DNA of 64,000 bases from Methylobacterium brachiatum (GTDB lineage Bacteria; Pseudomonadota; Alphaproteobacteria; Rhizobiales; Beijerinckiaceae), in assembly GCF_020523825.1 (NCBI RefSeq), contig NZ_JAJALK010000001.1, positions 620,001-684,000 of the forward strand, in the 5' to 3' direction. Shown here piece by piece: positions 30,365-41,049 of this stretch. Positions within the stretch are counted from its first letter, which is position 1; each line of letters opens with the position of its first letter. Both the position numbers and the translations under genes were made by a program. The notes under the pieces were generated by a model. It was not told the DNA's origin, made no database searches, and saw only the letters and a list, made by a program, of their open reading frames with translations.

Positions 30365-31896
30365 CCGTTTCGTTCCTTCGAGCGCATGATTGCGCGCATG
30401 ATCGCCTCCTGGCTCGCTTCCGAGCGCTGGAACTCGCCCAAGAAACGCCCCTCGTTCATCACGTAGATGCGGTCGCACATGCCGAGCAGCTCCGGCATCT
30501 CCGACGAGATCATCAGCACGGCCCGGCCGCCATCGGCCAACTCGTTGATGATCGAGTAGATTTCGTATTTGGCGCCGACATCGATGCCCCGTGTCGGCTC
30601 GTCCAGGATCAGCACCTTGGGGTGCGTGAACAGCCACTTGCTGAGCACGACCTTCTGCTGGTTGCCGCCCGAGAGGTTGACCGTCTGCTGCGCCACGCCG
30701 AAGGATCGGATGCGCATCTTGGTCCGGTAATCGGTGGCGACCTGGCGTTCCTTGTCCTCGTCGATCACCGCGGCCGTGGACACGCCCGGCAGATTCGCCA
30801 GCGTGGTGTTCTTGGTAATGGTCTCCTCGAGAACGAGGCCGAGCTGCTTCCGGTCCTCGGTCACGTAGGCGATGCCCGCCGCGATCGCCTTGCCGATGGT
30901 CGAGACATCGACATCCCGGCCCTCGATCCGGACGCGGCCCGAAATGCCCTGGCCGTAGGAGCGGCCGAACAGGCTCATCGCGAGTTCGGTGCGGCCGGAA
31001 CCCATCAGGCCGGCGATGCCGACGATCTCGCCCTTGCGGACGGTGAGGTTGACGTTGCGCACCACCGGCCGGTCGGCGTGGACGGCGTGGTGCACCGTCC
31101 AGTCGCTCACCTCGAGCATCACGTCGCCGATCCGCGGCTCGCGGACCGGATAGCGGTTGGCCATCTCGCGGCCGACCATGCCCCGGATGATGCGATCCTC
31201 GTCGATCGACCCGTCGCGGCAATCGAGCGTCTCGACCGTGGTGCCGTCGCGCAGGACGGTGATCCGGTCAGCGACCTTCGCGATCTCGTTGAGCTTGTGC
31301 GAGATCAGGATCGACGCGATGCCCTGCTCGCGGAAGCGGATCAGCAGGCGCAGGAGCGCGTCGCTATCCTTTTCGCTGAGGCTCGCGGTCGGCTCGTCGA
31401 GGATGAGCAGCTTGACCTTCTTCGACAGCGCCTTCGCGATCTCGACGAGCTGCTGCTTGCCGACCCCGAGATGGGTCACCAGCGTATCGGGATTCTCGTC
31501 GAGGCCCACGGTCCTGAGGAGTTCGACCGCCCGGGCGAACATGCGGTCCCGGTCGATGATGCCGAACCGGGCCGGCTCGTTGCCGAGGAAGATGTTCTCG
31601 GCGATCGACAGGAACGGGACCAGCGCGAGTTCCTGGTGGATGATGACGATCCCGACGCGCTCGCTGTCGGAGATGTCCCGGAACTGGCAGAGCCGGCCCT
31701 CGTAGTGGATCTCGCCCTCGTAGGTGCCGTGGGGATAGACCCCGCTCAGCACCTTCATTAGCGTCGACTTCCCGGCGCCGTTCTCGCCGACCAGGGCGTG
31801 GATCTCGGCGGGCTGGACCGTTAGGTTGACGTCGGAGAGCGCCTTCACGCCGGGGAATGTCTTAGTAATCCCGCGCATTTCGAGGACGGGCTGCAT
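30361..31896 (-). CDS. mmsA: Sugar ABC transporter ATP-binding protein (MmsA/GguA type)
   Basis: 511 residues with two tandem ABC domains, as in the RbsA/XylG class. In the first domain the Walker A is GENGAGKST (37-45), with [12 protein letters not shown] as Walker B; in the second, [16 protein letters not shown] replaces the usual A-loop, with [14 protein letters not shown] and [13 protein letters not shown]. It powers monosaccharide uptake. The gene lies between chvE and mmsB and its stop overlaps the mmsB start. Confidence 0.95.
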   Translation of the reverse strand: MQPVLEMRGITKTFPGVKALSDVNLTVQPAEIHALVGENGAGKSTLMKVLSGVYPHGTYEGEIHYEGRLCQFRDISDSERVGIVIIHQELALVPFLSIAENIFLGNEPARFGIIDRDRMFARAVELLRTVGLDENPDTLVTHLGVGKQQLVEIAKALSKKVKLLILDEPTASLSEKDSDALLRLLIRFREQGIASILISHKLNEIAKVADRITVLRDGTTVETLDCRDGSIDEDRIIRGMVGREMANRYPVREPRIGDVMLEVSDWTVHHAVHADRPVVRNVNLTVRKGEIVGIAGLMGSGRTELAMSLFGRSYGQGISGRVRIEGRDVDVSTIGKAIAAGIAYVTEDRKQLGLVLEETITKNTTLANLPGVSTAAVIDEDKERQVATDYRTKMRIRSFGVAQQTVNLSGGNQQKVVLSKWLFTHPKVLILDEPTRGIDVGAKYEIYSIINELADGGRAVLMISSEMPELLGMCDRIYVMNEGRFLGEFQRSEASQEAIMRAIMRSKERNG

Positions 31897-31932
31897 GCGA
31901 CCAATTCCGGCTCGTCGTTCATGAGGTCGGCA

Positions 31933-31959
31933 GCCGATGCCGGGGATGCCAGCATCGGC
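31933..31959 (-). terminator. Intercistronic stem-loop between chvE and mmsA
   Basis: A perfect 8-bp inverted repeat, GCCGATGC (31933-31940) and GCATCGGC (31952-31959), in the 100-base gap between chvE and mmsA. In this type of operon such hairpins often protect the abundant binding-protein message and limit read-through into the transporter genes. No U-tract is present. Confidence 0.5.
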
Positions 31960-31996
31960 CAGGATCGGTCGGAGCCGGCGCCCGGCCCCGGAAGGC

Positions 31997-33070
31997 TTAC
32001 TTGAGCTGGTCGAGCGTGTAGTAGCCCGTATCCACCAGGGCCGGCTTCCAGTTGGCCTTGGTGACGATCACGGGCTTCAGCAGGTAGGCCGGAACGACCT
32101 TCTTGCCGTTGTTGTAGGTCTTGGTGTCGTTGACCTCCGGCTGCTTGCCGGACACGATGGCGTCGATCATCGCGACCGTCACCTTGGCCAGCTCGCGCGT
32201 ATCCTTGAAGATCGTCGAATATTGCTCGCCGGCGATGATCGACTTGATCGATTGCAGCTCGGCATCCTGGCCGCTGACGACCGGCATCTTCAGGCTGCCG
32301 GACCCGTAGCCGACGCCCTTGAGCGACGAGATGATGCCGATCGAGATGCCGTCGTAGGGCGACAGGACCGCGTCGAGCTTGGCGTTGCCGTAATAGGCCG
32401 AGAGCAGGTTATCCATGCGGGCCTGGGCCGTGGCCGGATCCCAGCGCAGGGTCGAGACCTTGTCCATGCCGGTCTGGCCGGACCGCACGACGAGCTTCTT
32501 CGCGTCGATGTAAGGCTGCAGCACCGACAGGGCGCCGTCGTAGAAGAAGTAGGCGTTGTTGTCGTCCGGCGAGCCGCCGAACAGCTCGATGTTGAACGGC
32601 CCCTTGCCGTCCTTCAGACCGAGCCCGTCGACGATCGAGCTGGCCTGCTGCACGCCGACCTGGAAATTGTCGAACGTGGCGTAGTAATCGACGTTGGGGG
32701 TGCCCTTGATCAGGCGGTCATAGGCGATGACCTTGACGCCGCTATCCTTGGCCTTCGACAGAACGTCGCTCAGCGTGGTCCCGTCGATCGAGGCGATCAC
32801 CAGGACCTTGGCGCCCTTGGTGAGCATGTTCTCGATCTGGGCGAGCTGGTTCGGGATGTCGTCGTCGGCGTATTGCAGGTCCGGCTTGTAGCCCTTGGCC
32901 GCCAGCAGCTTCACGATGTTGTTGCCGTCGTCGATCCAGCGCTGGGACGACTTGGTCGGCATGGCGACGCCGATCAGGTCGCCGCCGGCGGCGAGCGCCC
33001 CGGGAACGGCGAAGCCCACCAGCATCGAAGCGGCGAGTGCGAGCTTGAGAAAGGTCTGCCTGGTGATCAT
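31997..33070 (-). CDS. chvE: Periplasmic multiple-sugar-binding protein (ChvE-like)
   Basis: 357 residues from ATG 33070, with GGGGGA just upstream. A signal peptide ([24 protein letters not shown]) is followed by a type I periplasmic-binding fold: [86 protein letters not shown]. This matches ChvE/XylF, which bind glucose, galactose, arabinose or xylose. In Agrobacterium ChvE also feeds VirA sensing; here the transport role with MmsAB is the parsimonious one. An upstream in-frame extension to 33313 is not conserved. Confidence 0.94.
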   Translation of the reverse strand: MITRQTFLKLALAASMLVGFAVPGALAAGGDLIGVAMPTKSSQRWIDDGNNIVKLLAAKGYKPDLQYADDDIPNQLAQIENMLTKGAKVLVIASIDGTTLSDVLSKAKDSGVKVIAYDRLIKGTPNVDYYATFDNFQVGVQQASSIVDGLGLKDGKGPFNIELFGGSPDDNNAYFFYDGALSVLQPYIDAKKLVVRSGQTGMDKVSTLRWDPATAQARMDNLLSAYYGNAKLDAVLSPYDGISIGIISSLKGVGYGSGSLKMPVVSGQDAELQSIKSIIAGEQYSTIFKDTRELAKVTVAMIDAIVSGKQPEVNDTKTYNNGKKVVPAYLLKPVIVTKANWKPALVDTGYYTLDQLK

Positions 33071-33098
33071 CAAGTCCCCCCGGTCGTAGCGTAGTCTT

Positions 33099-33132
33099 GT
33101 GCGCCTCTTCGGCGCACTTCGCATTGTGCGAA
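33099..33132 (-). promoter_or_regulatory. Leader hairpin and operator-like palindrome upstream of chvE
   Basis: Hairpin GTGCGCC-TCTTC-GGCGCAC (33099-33117) is directly followed by the palindrome TTCGCA-TTG-TGCGAA (33118-33132), 30-62 bases upstream of the chvE start, next to an A/T-rich run (TTTTTTTGATTTGC). The first could act in the mRNA leader; the second looks like a binding site for a dimeric repressor. No regulator gene is adjacent. The rest of the 473-base gap 33071-33543 contains the candidate transcription signal described next and otherwise nothing clear. Confidence 0.45.
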
Positions 33133-33364
33133 TGTTTTTTTGATTTGCAGAAGTCATCGCGTGGCCGGATCGATACGTCCGGTCCGGAACGATCACCTTG
33201 CGCCGGCGCGTGGATCCCGGCTCATCCGGGGCGACCGAAAGTCGTCGGCCTCGCAGCACCCCGTTCACGCGCTCTGCAGACGCTCGGCGACGGGACGCGC
33301 GATGGCGATGCACAGGCGCGAGGGCCCTCGACCTGTGCGCGACCGAGTTCGGACCCCGGCCGTT

Positions 33365-33535
33365 TTGTTCAGAGATTTGTATGAGTTATAAAACCGGGCG
33401 TCAATCGGCGCCGCGCGGCGCGCACGGAAAAACCGTGGCTGTTCGTAAGCGCAAATCCGCCGGCTCGGCGCGACGCGGTCTCCGGGCGGCGCAGGCCTGA
33501 GCGGCGGGCGCGGCGATCGCCTGGGCGCGCCGCTC
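33365..33535 (+). other. Possible small plus-strand transcript (promoter-like boxes to hairpin)
   Basis: TTGTTC (33365-33370), a 16-base spacer and TATAAA (33387-33392) form a sigma70-like promoter unusually AT-rich for this genome. Downstream is an inverted repeat GAGCGGCG / CGCCGCTC (33499-33506 and 33528-33535). A 39-residue basic frame (ATG 33381, stop 33500: [17 protein letters not shown]...) overlaps, but its ATG lies upstream of the -10 box, so both cannot be right. It may be an untranslated RNA, a small basic protein, or chance. Confidence 0.25.
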
Positions 33536-33543
33536 CGGGAAGC

Positions 33544-34296
33544 TCAGCCGCGGCCGACGAACGGCATCTTGGTCGCCATGACGGTAATGAACTGGACGTT
33601 GGCGGACAGGGGCAGGTTGGCCATCATCAGCACCGCGTCGCCGACATGGTCCGGGTCCATCACCGCCTCGGCCCGGATGGAGCCGTCGGCCTGGGCGACG
33701 CCCTCCTTCATCTTGCCGCCCATCGGGGTGTCGGCATTGCCGATATCGATCTGGCCGCAGGCGATGTCGTAGGCGCGCCCGTCGAGCGAGGTCGCCTTGG
33801 TCAGCCCGGTCACCGCGTGTTTCGTGGCCGTATAGGCGATCGAGTTCGGCCGCGGGGCATGCGCCGAGATCGAGCCGTTGTTGATGATCCGCCCGCCCCG
33901 GGGATCCTGGTCGCGCATGATCCGGAAGGCGTGCTGGGTGCACAGGAACAGGGCGGTGAGGTTGGTGTCCACCACCTGCCGCCACGTCTCCAGCGGCAGG
34001 TCTTCCAGGGGGACAGGCGGCGCGCCGATCCCGGCATTGTTAAACAGCAGGTCCAGGCGGCCGAACCGCGCCTTGGTCTGCGCGAACAGGTTGGCGATCG
34101 AATCCGGGTCGGTCACGTCCGTGGCGACTACGAGCGCGCGCCCGTCCTCGATCTGCGCCGCGACCGCGTCGAGGGGGGCCTGCCGCCGCCCCGACAGCAC
34201 CACACTCCATCCGGCCCGGGCGAGGGCCAGGGCCGAAGCCTTGCCGACCCCCGTCCCCGCTCCGGTCACGATCGCGATCCGATCAGCCCCCGACAT
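33544..34296 (-). CDS. SDR family oxidoreductase
   Basis: 250 residues from ATG 34296. Classical short-chain dehydrogenase: the cofactor motif is [16 protein letters not shown], followed by NNAGIG, catalytic Ser in [10 protein letters not shown] and YTATK (Tyr-x-x-x-Lys). The Arg pair in [11 protein letters not shown] suggests NADP(H) preference. The substrate is unknown. An upstream frame to 34410 is not conserved. The gene is divergent from the CNB-patatin gene. Confidence 0.92.
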   Translation of the reverse strand: MSGADRIAIVTGAGTGVGKASALALARAGWSVVLSGRRQAPLDAVAAQIEDGRALVVATDVTDPDSIANLFAQTKARFGRLDLLFNNAGIGAPPVPLEDLPLETWRQVVDTNLTALFLCTQHAFRIMRDQDPRGGRIINNGSISAHAPRPNSIAYTATKHAVTGLTKATSLDGRAYDIACGQIDIGNADTPMGGKMKEGVAQADGSIRAEAVMDPDHVGDAVLMMANLPLSANVQFITVMATKMPFVGRG

Positions 34297-34493
34297 CGCT
34301 GCCTCCCTGTTTATGGCGTTGTCCTGCCTGTACCGGACGGCCGTGGCGGCGCGAAGGGCGATCCGTTTCAGATCGGCCCGAACCGTCGCGGACCGCACCA
34401 CCGCCAACACGCTATAGTGGTACGGGGGAAGCGGGCCGGGAGCGGGGCGATGCGGGCGTATGGGATGGCGGACGTGACCGGGGCGGGGCGGGG

Positions 34494-36227
34494 GTGAGCC
34501 AACCCGAGATCCCGTTCCTCGCCGGTCTCGACCCTGGAGCGGTCGAGGCGGTGCGGGCTCGCATAGTCGCGCTGACGGTGCCCGGGGGCCGGACGCTGTT
34601 CGAGCAGGGCGAGACCGGGGATGCGCTCTACACCCTGGTCTCCGGCGCGGTCGGCGTTTCGACCCGCGACCATCACGGGGTCCAGACCCGGATCGCCCGG
34701 CTCCGCCCGCCCGCGATCTTCGGCGAGATGGCGCTGTTATCCGACGCGCCGCGGGCGGCGACCGTGACGGCTTTGCGCGAATCCCAATTCCTGTGCCTCA
34801 CCCGCGCGGCCTTCGAGACCGTGATCGCGGAGCATCCGCACACGCTCCTGTACTTCGCGCGAATGCTCGCCGAGCGCCTGCGCACGCTCTACGAGGGGCA
34901 TTCGGTCCACCACGCGCCGCGGACCTTCCTGGTGATGGCCGTGACCGACGGCCCCGATCCCGAACCGTTCGCGCAGGCCTTCGCCACCGCCCTGGACGCC
35001 ATCCTGCCGGGAAAGACCGGTTGCCTGAGCCATTGGCCGGAGGGTGCCGACGAGGATGGAGTCCAGGCCTTCGAGGCCCGTCATGCGCGGACGGTGTTCG
35101 TGGCCCGGGACATCGATTGCCCCTGGTGCCGCCTCAGCCAGCGCCTCGGCGACCACGTTCTGCTCCTGGCCGAGCCCGGCGCGCCGCCGCGCCCGGACGT
35201 GACCGCCTATCTGGAGCGGGTGCGCTCCGACTGGATCCGGATGGATCTGGTCGTGCGCCAGGATCCTCGGGCGCCGCACCCGAAGGCCCTGCATCCGGCC
35301 GTCGCGGCCATGCCCGCGGCGATGCGGATCCAGCTCCGTCCCGGGCGGGCGGACGATATCGGACGGCTGGCGCGGCTCGCCAGCGGCCTCGGGCGGGGCC
35401 TGGTGCTGGGCGGAGGCGGCGCGCGGGCGCTCGCCCATCTCGGCGTTCTGCGCGCCCTGGACGAGGCCGGTTGCGCGCCGGATTTCGTCGGCGGCACCAG
35501 CATGGGCGCGGTGATCGCCGCCAGCCTCGCCATGGGCTGGAGCCTCACCGAGATCCGGGAGCAGACCGAGGCCGCCTTCGCGGGCCGCAACCCGATCAAC
35601 GATTACACGCTGCCGATCCACGCCCTGACCCGCGGCGCCAAGGTCGATGCGAGCCTCGCCGAGCGCTATGGCGGCGCGCGCATCGAGGATCTGTGGCTGC
35701 CGTTCTTCTGCGTGTCGTCGAACCTGACGACCGGCCGCGCCATGATCCACCGCGCCGGCGACCTCCCCAAGGCGCTGCGCGCCAGCATCGCGATCCCGGG
35801 GCTGCTGCCGCCGGTCCTGTGCGACGAGGGCGTCCTGGTCGATGGCGGCATGATGAACAACGTGCCGGCGGACGTGGCGGCCGATCTGGAGCGCGGTCCG
35901 GTCCTGGCCGTCGATGTCGGCAGCGACCGGGCGTTCCAGGACATGCCGACACGGGGCTGGCGCGGCCGGCTCCTGCGCAGGCTGATCGGATCGCCGGCGG
36001 CGATGCCGGGCCTGGCGCCGCTGCTGCTGCGCGCCGCCACCGTGTCGAGCGACGCGCAGACGATGGTGGCCGCAGCCCATGCCACGGCCCTGCTCAGGCC
36101 ACCGCTCGCCGGCATCGACCTGCGGGCTTGGTCGAGCTTCCGGGAATCCGCCGAGCTCGGCTACCGGGACACGCAAGCGAATATCGCGGCCGGCCATCTG
36201 GCGCCGTGGCTCGACCCGATGCGCTGA
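34494..36227 (+). CDS. Cyclic nucleotide-binding domain / patatin-like phospholipase fusion
   Basis: 577 residues from GTG 34494. Residues about 8-125 form a cyclic-nucleotide-binding domain ([42 protein letters not shown], a phosphate-binding-cassette-like loop). About 140-285 is a linker/regulatory stretch. About 303-500 is a patatin domain: oxyanion loop [16 protein letters not shown], nucleophile S336 in GGTSMG, and D450 in VDGGMMNN, forming the Ser-Asp dyad. This is the neuropathy-target-esterase (NTE/YchK-related) layout. It probably deacylates phospholipids or lysophospholipids. No membrane helix is obvious. Confidence 0.93.
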   Translation: MSQPEIPFLAGLDPGAVEAVRARIVALTVPGGRTLFEQGETGDALYTLVSGAVGVSTRDHHGVQTRIARLRPPAIFGEMALLSDAPRAATVTALRESQFLCLTRAAFETVIAEHPHTLLYFARMLAERLRTLYEGHSVHHAPRTFLVMAVTDGPDPEPFAQAFATALDAILPGKTGCLSHWPEGADEDGVQAFEARHARTVFVARDIDCPWCRLSQRLGDHVLLLAEPGAPPRPDVTAYLERVRSDWIRMDLVVRQDPRAPHPKALHPAVAAMPAAMRIQLRPGRADDIGRLARLASGLGRGLVLGGGGARALAHLGVLRALDEAGCAPDFVGGTSMGAVIAASLAMGWSLTEIREQTEAAFAGRNPINDYTLPIHALTRGAKVDASLAERYGGARIEDLWLPFFCVSSNLTTGRAMIHRAGDLPKALRASIAIPGLLPPVLCDEGVLVDGGMMNNVPADVAADLERGPVLAVDVGSDRAFQDMPTRGWRGRLLRRLIGSPAAMPGLAPLLLRAATVSSDAQTMVAAAHATALLRPPLAGIDLRAWSSFRESAELGYRDTQANIAAGHLAPWLDPMR

Positions 36228-36350
36228 CGGATCGAGGCGCCGCCCCCGGCGGTCGGGCGTGTGCCAGCGCACGGCGGCGATCCGCACGCGGTAACCGAAC
36301 GGCCGGGGCAACGATCTTCCCTGTGAGACGACACGTTGAGCCCGAAGATC

Positions 36351-36566
36351 ATGATTCCTCATTCAGCCAGACCGCGCGCGACGACCGAGACGACCGGGGC
36401 GCGAAGCCTACGCGACGCCGCGGGGTCGCCCTATGTCCCGGCGACCGGTGCCCTGCTGCACGGCGCGGCCTTCGTCCTGCTCTGTCTCTGGACGCGGACC
36501 TCCCCCGACCGGCTCAGGGACCAGCTCGATCCCGGGGCGGATTCCTGCTCCGCGCTCGGCTTCTGA
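36351..36566 (+). CDS. Possible small ORF in the gap after the patatin gene
   Basis: 71 residues from ATG 36351 (or 76 from TTG 36336), with one short hydrophobic stretch (GALLHGAAFVLLCLW). There is no clear ribosome binding site and no recognised family. It is the only open frame of note in the 401-base gap 36228-36628, which otherwise shows nothing definite. Confidence 0.22.
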   Translation: MIPHSARPRATTETTGARSLRDAAGSPYVPATGALLHGAAFVLLCLWTRTSPDRLRDQLDPGADSCSALGF

Positions 36567-36628
36567 CCGGACGGATGCGTGGCGGTCCCGCGGGGTGAGC
36601 CCGTGGGCATGAGGGAGCAAGGTACGGG

Positions 36629-37489
36629 ATGACGGATGTGGCGGGCGTCGCGTTTCGTCGGGTCGGCCTGCCGGGGCTGAGCCTGCACGTCGCAGAGGCC
36701 GGCTCCGAGGCGGGTCCGCCCACCATCCTGCTGCATGGCTTCCCGGAATTCTGGTACGGCTGGCGGCACCAGATCGGGCCGCTCGCGGAGGCAGGCCTGC
36801 GGCTCGTCGTGCCCGACCAGCGCGGCTACGGCCTCAGCGACAAGCCGGACGGGGTGCCCGCCTATCACCTCGACAAGCTGGCCGGCGACGTGATCGCCCT
36901 GGCCGACGCGTACGGTTTCGCGACGATCCGTCTGGTCGGCCACGATTGGGGCGGGCTCGTCGCGTGGTGGACAGCCAGCCACTATCCCGACCGGATCGCG
37001 CGGCTCGCGATCCTCAACGCGCCGCATCCGGGCGTTGTCGGGGCTTACATCCGCAGCCATCCGGGGCAGTGGCTGCGCAGCGCCTATGTCGGGCTGTTCC
37101 AGCTGCCAATCCTGCCGGAGCGGCTGCTCACGGCCGACCGATGCCGGGCTCTGCGGCACGCGCTGACCGGCACGAGCCGGCCGGGCGCCTTCGCGCCGTC
37201 CGACCTCGACCGCTACGTCGAAGCCTGGCTGCAGCCCGGCGCGATGACCGGGATGCTGAACTGGTATCGGGCGCTTGCCCGATTGCCGCGGGCGACGCCG
37301 CCCCGGGTCCGGGTGCCGACCCTGATCCTCTGGGGCAAGCAGGACACCGCCCTCCAACCCGGCCTCGCGGAGGCGAGCCTGGACCTCTGCGAGGCCGGGC
37401 GGATCGAATGGTTCGATCAGGCGACCCACTGGCTCCCCCATGAGGAGCCGGCTGTGGTGAACGCCGCGCTGCGGCACTTCCTGACCTGA
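36629..37489 (+). CDS. Alpha/beta hydrolase, epoxide hydrolase-like
   Basis: 286 residues. The oxyanion motif HGFPEFWYGW (HGxP), the nucleophile elbow VGHDWGG with Asp, and the lid tyrosine region are those of soluble epoxide hydrolases and haloacetate dehalogenases. The C-terminal His lies in FDQATHWLPHEEP. With Asp as nucleophile, an epoxide hydrolase or dehalogenase activity is more likely than an esterase. The start MTDVAGVAFRRVGLPGLSLHVAEAG is a natural family N-terminus. Confidence 0.9.
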   Translation: MTDVAGVAFRRVGLPGLSLHVAEAGSEAGPPTILLHGFPEFWYGWRHQIGPLAEAGLRLVVPDQRGYGLSDKPDGVPAYHLDKLAGDVIALADAYGFATIRLVGHDWGGLVAWWTASHYPDRIARLAILNAPHPGVVGAYIRSHPGQWLRSAYVGLFQLPILPERLLTADRCRALRHALTGTSRPGAFAPSDLDRYVEAWLQPGAMTGMLNWYRALARLPRATPPRVRVPTLILWGKQDTALQPGLAEASLDLCEAGRIEWFDQATHWLPHEEPAVVNAALRHFLT

Positions 37490-37808
37490 GCGCCGGTTCG
37501 AGCGCAGAGGCGCGAACCCGTTCCCTCATTCTTCCGCGACCGGGAAACCGCATCCGCGCCGAGCGATCCGCAAGCGCTTGCAGTGCTCGGGTTCGATCGC
37601 GGCCACTGGATAATCTTCCCAGAAGTTGCATCACCACAGTCAAAATGATGCGCAAGGTTAGTTTCGTCGGCTCGCTACGGCCGGCATCACCGATTAATCC
37701 GGCGTTTTGTCAGATTGCGCAGGAGCATTTTTGCCTAGCCCACCGGAACATCTCGGTGCGCGAGCCATTATGATGGCACCTCTCAGACTAGACCGGAGCA
37801 TTTCAAAG
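37490..37808. other. Intergenic region upstream of the His-rich secreted protein
   Basis: 319 bases with lower GC content than the coding surroundings. It should hold the promoter of the His-rich gene. A TATGAT hexamer at 37769-37774 could be a -10 box, but no matching -35 is seen. A frame open from 37707 merges into the His-rich protein and is not supported as coding. Confidence 0.35.
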
Positions 37809-38108
37809 ATGTCATTTCGTTCACTGCTGACCGCGGGCCTGTTTTTCGGCGGCCTCGTCGCCGGGACAGCGGCGGTCCAGGCCGCGCCGGCGATGCCGCA
37901 GCCGGGCCTGGCCGGCGCCGGCATGGTCGATACCGTGGCGATGCATCACCATCGCCACCATCGGATGCACCGGCACCATTCCACGCGCCATGAGCGTCGG
38001 ATGCGCCGCATGAACACGATGCGTCACGGCAACCCGAACGCGAAGAACCCGGCCCTGCGCGGCTACCAGCAGAACCTCGGCAACACCACCGGCGGCCCGC
38101 GCTACTGA
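37809..38108 (+). CDS. Small secreted His-rich protein
   Basis: 99 residues from ATG 37809. A signal peptide (MSFRSLLTAGLFFGGLVAGTAAVQA) precedes a mature part with the cluster MHHHRHHRMHRHHSTRHERRMRRM and a tail ending NLGNTTGGPRY. The density of His and Met suggests metal (copper, nickel or zinc) binding in the periplasm, which is an inference. No family is recognised. It is followed 28 bases later by a strong terminator, so it is probably a monocistronic unit. Confidence 0.7.
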   Translation: MSFRSLLTAGLFFGGLVAGTAAVQAAPAMPQPGLAGAGMVDTVAMHHHRHHRMHRHHSTRHERRMRRMNTMRHGNPNAKNPALRGYQQNLGNTTGGPRY

Positions 38109-38136
38109 GCCGGATCAACCGGTCTTCGAACGACAG

Positions 38137-38163
38137 CCCGGCGCCCATGGCGCCGGGTTTTTT
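38137..38163 (+). terminator. Rho-independent terminator of the His-rich gene
   Basis: Perfect 9-bp stem CCCGGCGCC / GGCGCCGGG with loop CAT, followed directly by TTTTTT. It is one of the few textbook intrinsic terminators in the window. Confidence 0.9.
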
Positions 38164-38262
38164 GTTGCGCGGGAGGCTTCATCCACCGGTGGTGACGGCT
38201 TCTCCCCAGGCGCGTCGCTCCGCACGGCCTGATTCGGCGGGCCCACTCTGCTAAGAGGCGCC

Positions 38263-40980
38263 ATGGCCCGAACCGCCGTCCGCTCCGCCCCCGAAACGCC
38301 CCCCGCCGCCGCCCTGGATCCGGCCGGCGCCACGCCCATGATGGCGCAGTATATCGAGATCAAGGCGGCCAATCCCGATTGCCTCCTGTTCTACCGGATG
38401 GGAGATTTCTACGAGCTGTTCTTCGGCGATGCGGAGATCGCGACGCGGGCGCTCGGCATCGTGCTGACCAAGCGTGGCCGCCACGGCGGCGCCGAGATCC
38501 CGATGTGCGGCGTCCCGGTGGACCGGGCCGACGATTACCTCAGCCGCCTGATCGCCATGGGCAACCGGGTGGCCGTCTGCGAGCAGACCGAGGATCCCGC
38601 CGAGGCCAAAAGGCGCGGCCCGAAATCGGTGGTGCGGCGGGAGGTGGTGCGCCTCGTCACGCCGGGCACCATCACCGAGGACCGCCTGCTCGACCCCGCC
38701 AGCGCCAACCTCCTGCTGGCGATCGGGCGGCGCAAGACCGGGGAGGGCGCGACTGCCTATGGTCTCGCCGCCATCGACATCTCCACCGGCCGCTTCTCGC
38801 TGAGCGAGGTGCCCGCCGGGGATCTCGCCGGCGCGATCGCCCGGCACGATCCCCGCGAGATCGTCCTGTCCGAGGCGATCCACGCCGATCCGGCGCTGGC
38901 GCGGATCTGGCAGGAGAGCCGGGCCGCCATCGTCCCCCTGGCGCAGGCGGAGCTGGAGCCCGCCGCGGCCGAGCGGCGGGTGCGGGAGCAATACGGCGTC
39001 TCGACACTCGACGGCTTCGGCAGCTTCACCCGGGCCGAGATTCAGGCGGCCGGGACCGGCCTACTCTACATCGCCCGCACGCAGCTCGCCGCCCGGGCGC
39101 CGCTCTCGGTGCCGACCCGCGAGGCGGCGGGCTCGACCCTCGCGATCGACGCCGCGACCCGCGCCAACCTGGAGCTGACCCGCACGCTCGCAGGCGAGCG
39201 TACCGGAAGCCTGCTCGACACGATCGACCGGACGGTGACCGCCAACGGCGCCCGGCTGCTGGCCGAGCGCCTGGCCGGGCCGCTGACCGACCTGACGCGG
39301 ATCGCGCAACGGCACGAGACCGTGGCGTATCTCGTCGAGAACCACACCCTGTGCCGGGCGATCCGCGACACGCTGGCTCGGGCGCCCGATCTGGCGCGGG
39401 CGCTCTCCCGGGTGGGCCTGGGGCGCAGCGGCCCCCGGGATCTGGCGGCGATCCGCGACGGGCTGACGGCCGCCGCCGGGCTCGGGGCGGTGCTGAACGA
39501 GGCCGGCGGGGCGACCGTCGAGCTCGCCGCGATCGCCGAGGCGCTCGGCGCGGCCGATCCCGCTCTGGCGGCGGAGCTGCAGGCGGCGCTGGCCGACGAG
39601 CTGCCCCTGTCCCGGCGGGATGGCGGCTTTATCCGGGCGGGCTATTCGGACGAGATCGACGAGGCGCGGCTGCTCGGCCAGGATTCGCGCAAGGTCGTGG
39701 CGGCGCTCCAGGCCCGCTACGCCGAGGAGACCGGCTGCCGAACCCTGCGGATCAAGCACAACAACCTGCTGGGGTTTTTCATCGAGGTACCGCAATCGGT
39801 GGGCGAGGCCTGCCTCAAGGGCTTGCAGCGCGAATTCGTGCATCGGCAGACCATGGTGGACGCGATGCGGTTCACCAGCGTCGAGTTGGGCGACCTGGAG
39901 CGACGGATCAGCGGCGCATCGGAGCGTGCGCTCGCCCTGGAATCGGACCTCTTCGACGCATTGGCCCGCCGGATCGTCGAACAATCTTCGCAGGCGGCAC
40001 AGGTCGCCGAAGCGATGGCGGCCCTCGACGTCGCCGCCAGCAACGCCGAACTCGCGGTCGAGCTGGATTGGCGCCGCCCGGAGGTCGACGATTCGCTGGC
40101 CTTCGCGATCACCGGCGGTCGTCACCCCGTGGTCGAGGCGGCCCTGCGCCGGGCCGGCGAGCCGTTCATCGCCAACGATTGCGACCTGTCGGGCGAGACG
40201 CGGGGCCGGATCCGGCTGATCACCGGCCCGAACATGGGCGGCAAGTCGACCTTCCTGCGCCAGAACGCGCTGATCGCCGTTCTGGCGCAGATGGGCGCCT
40301 TCGTGCCGGCCCAATCGGCGCGGATCGGCCGGGTGGACCGGCTGTTCTCGCGGGTGGGGGCGGCCGACGACCTGGCGCGGGGGCAATCGACCTTCATGGT
40401 CGAGATGGTGGAGACCGCGGCGATCCTGAACCAGGCGACGCGCCACTCCCTGGTGATCCTCGACGAGATCGGCCGCGGCACCGCGACCTTCGACGGGCTG
40501 TCGATCGCCTGGGCCTGCCTGGAGCATCTCCACGAGGCCAATGCCTGCCGGGCGCTGTTCGCCACCCATTTCCACGAGCTGACGGCCCTGGGCGACCGGC
40601 TGGCCCGGCTCGACAACGCCACCCTGAAGGTGGCCGAGCACCGGGACGGCGTGGTGTTCCTGCACGAGGTCGTGCCGGGCATCGCCGAGCGCAGCTACGG
40701 CCTGCAGGTGGCCCGCCTCGCCGGCCTGCCCGCCAGCGTCGTGGCGCGGGCGGGCGCGATCCTCAAGAGCCTGGAGAAGGCCGAGCGCGGCCGCCCGGCC
40801 CGGGCCAAGATCGACGACCTGCCGCTGTTTGCGGCGCTCGCCCCGCCGCCACCGCCGGAGCCCCCGGCGGAGGATCCGCTGGGCGCGCTCCTCGACGCGA
40901 TCGACCCCGATGCGCTGACCCCGCGGGAGGCGCTGGATGCGCTCTATCGGCTGAAGCGCGAGCGGGCGGCGAAGGGGTAG
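38263..40980 (+). CDS. mutS: DNA mismatch repair protein MutS
   Basis: 905 residues. The mismatch-recognition motif is F49-Y50-E51 in [13 protein letters not shown] near the N-terminus; the connector, core and clamp domains follow, then the ABC-type ATPase with Walker [14 protein letters not shown], Walker [20 protein letters not shown] and [10 protein letters not shown]. The last 50 residues carry the C-terminal tetramer/beta-clamp tail. It recognises mispairs to start repair. The start ATG 38263 is the natural N-terminus. Confidence 0.97.
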   Translation: MARTAVRSAPETPPAAALDPAGATPMMAQYIEIKAANPDCLLFYRMGDFYELFFGDAEIATRALGIVLTKRGRHGGAEIPMCGVPVDRADDYLSRLIAMGNRVAVCEQTEDPAEAKRRGPKSVVRREVVRLVTPGTITEDRLLDPASANLLLAIGRRKTGEGATAYGLAAIDISTGRFSLSEVPAGDLAGAIARHDPREIVLSEAIHADPALARIWQESRAAIVPLAQAELEPAAAERRVREQYGVSTLDGFGSFTRAEIQAAGTGLLYIARTQLAARAPLSVPTREAAGSTLAIDAATRANLELTRTLAGERTGSLLDTIDRTVTANGARLLAERLAGPLTDLTRIAQRHETVAYLVENHTLCRAIRDTLARAPDLARALSRVGLGRSGPRDLAAIRDGLTAAAGLGAVLNEAGGATVELAAIAEALGAADPALAAELQAALADELPLSRRDGGFIRAGYSDEIDEARLLGQDSRKVVAALQARYAEETGCRTLRIKHNNLLGFFIEVPQSVGEACLKGLQREFVHRQTMVDAMRFTSVELGDLERRISGASERALALESDLFDALARRIVEQSSQAAQVAEAMAALDVAASNAELAVELDWRRPEVDDSLAFAITGGRHPVVEAALRRAGEPFIANDCDLSGETRGRIRLITGPNMGGKSTFLRQNALIAVLAQMGAFVPAQSARIGRVDRLFSRVGAADDLARGQSTFMVEMVETAAILNQATRHSLVILDEIGRGTATFDGLSIAWACLEHLHEANACRALFATHFHELTALGDRLARLDNATLKVAEHRDGVVFLHEVVPGIAERSYGLQVARLAGLPASVVARAGAILKSLEKAERGRPARAKIDDLPLFAALAPPPPPEPPAEDPLGALLDAIDPDALTPREALDALYRLKRERAAKG

Positions 40981-41001
40981 TGGGGAGCCTCCCACCAACC
41001 T

Positions 41002-41018
41002 CCCTCATCCTGAGGGGC
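41002..41018. repeat. Half copy of the CCCTCATCCTGAGG intergenic repeat
   Basis: CCCTCATCCTGAGG at 41002-41015 with four further matching bases, just after mutS. The inverted partner arm is missing. It shares the outer arm with the complete copies at 6711 and 50816. Confidence 0.5.
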
Positions 41019-41049
41019 CTGGCGACGGAACCGTCTTAAGAAGCAAATC

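Noticed and set aside
30365..31222. Upstream extension of the mmsB frame
   Set aside because: It overlaps the ABC ATPase gene out of frame on the same strand; the ATGA junction at 30361-30364 gives a clear start for the permease.
33381..33500. 39-residue basic ORF ([17 protein letters not shown]...)
   Set aside because: Weak ribosome binding site and its start lies upstream of the apparent -10 box; kept only as part of a low-confidence transcript feature.
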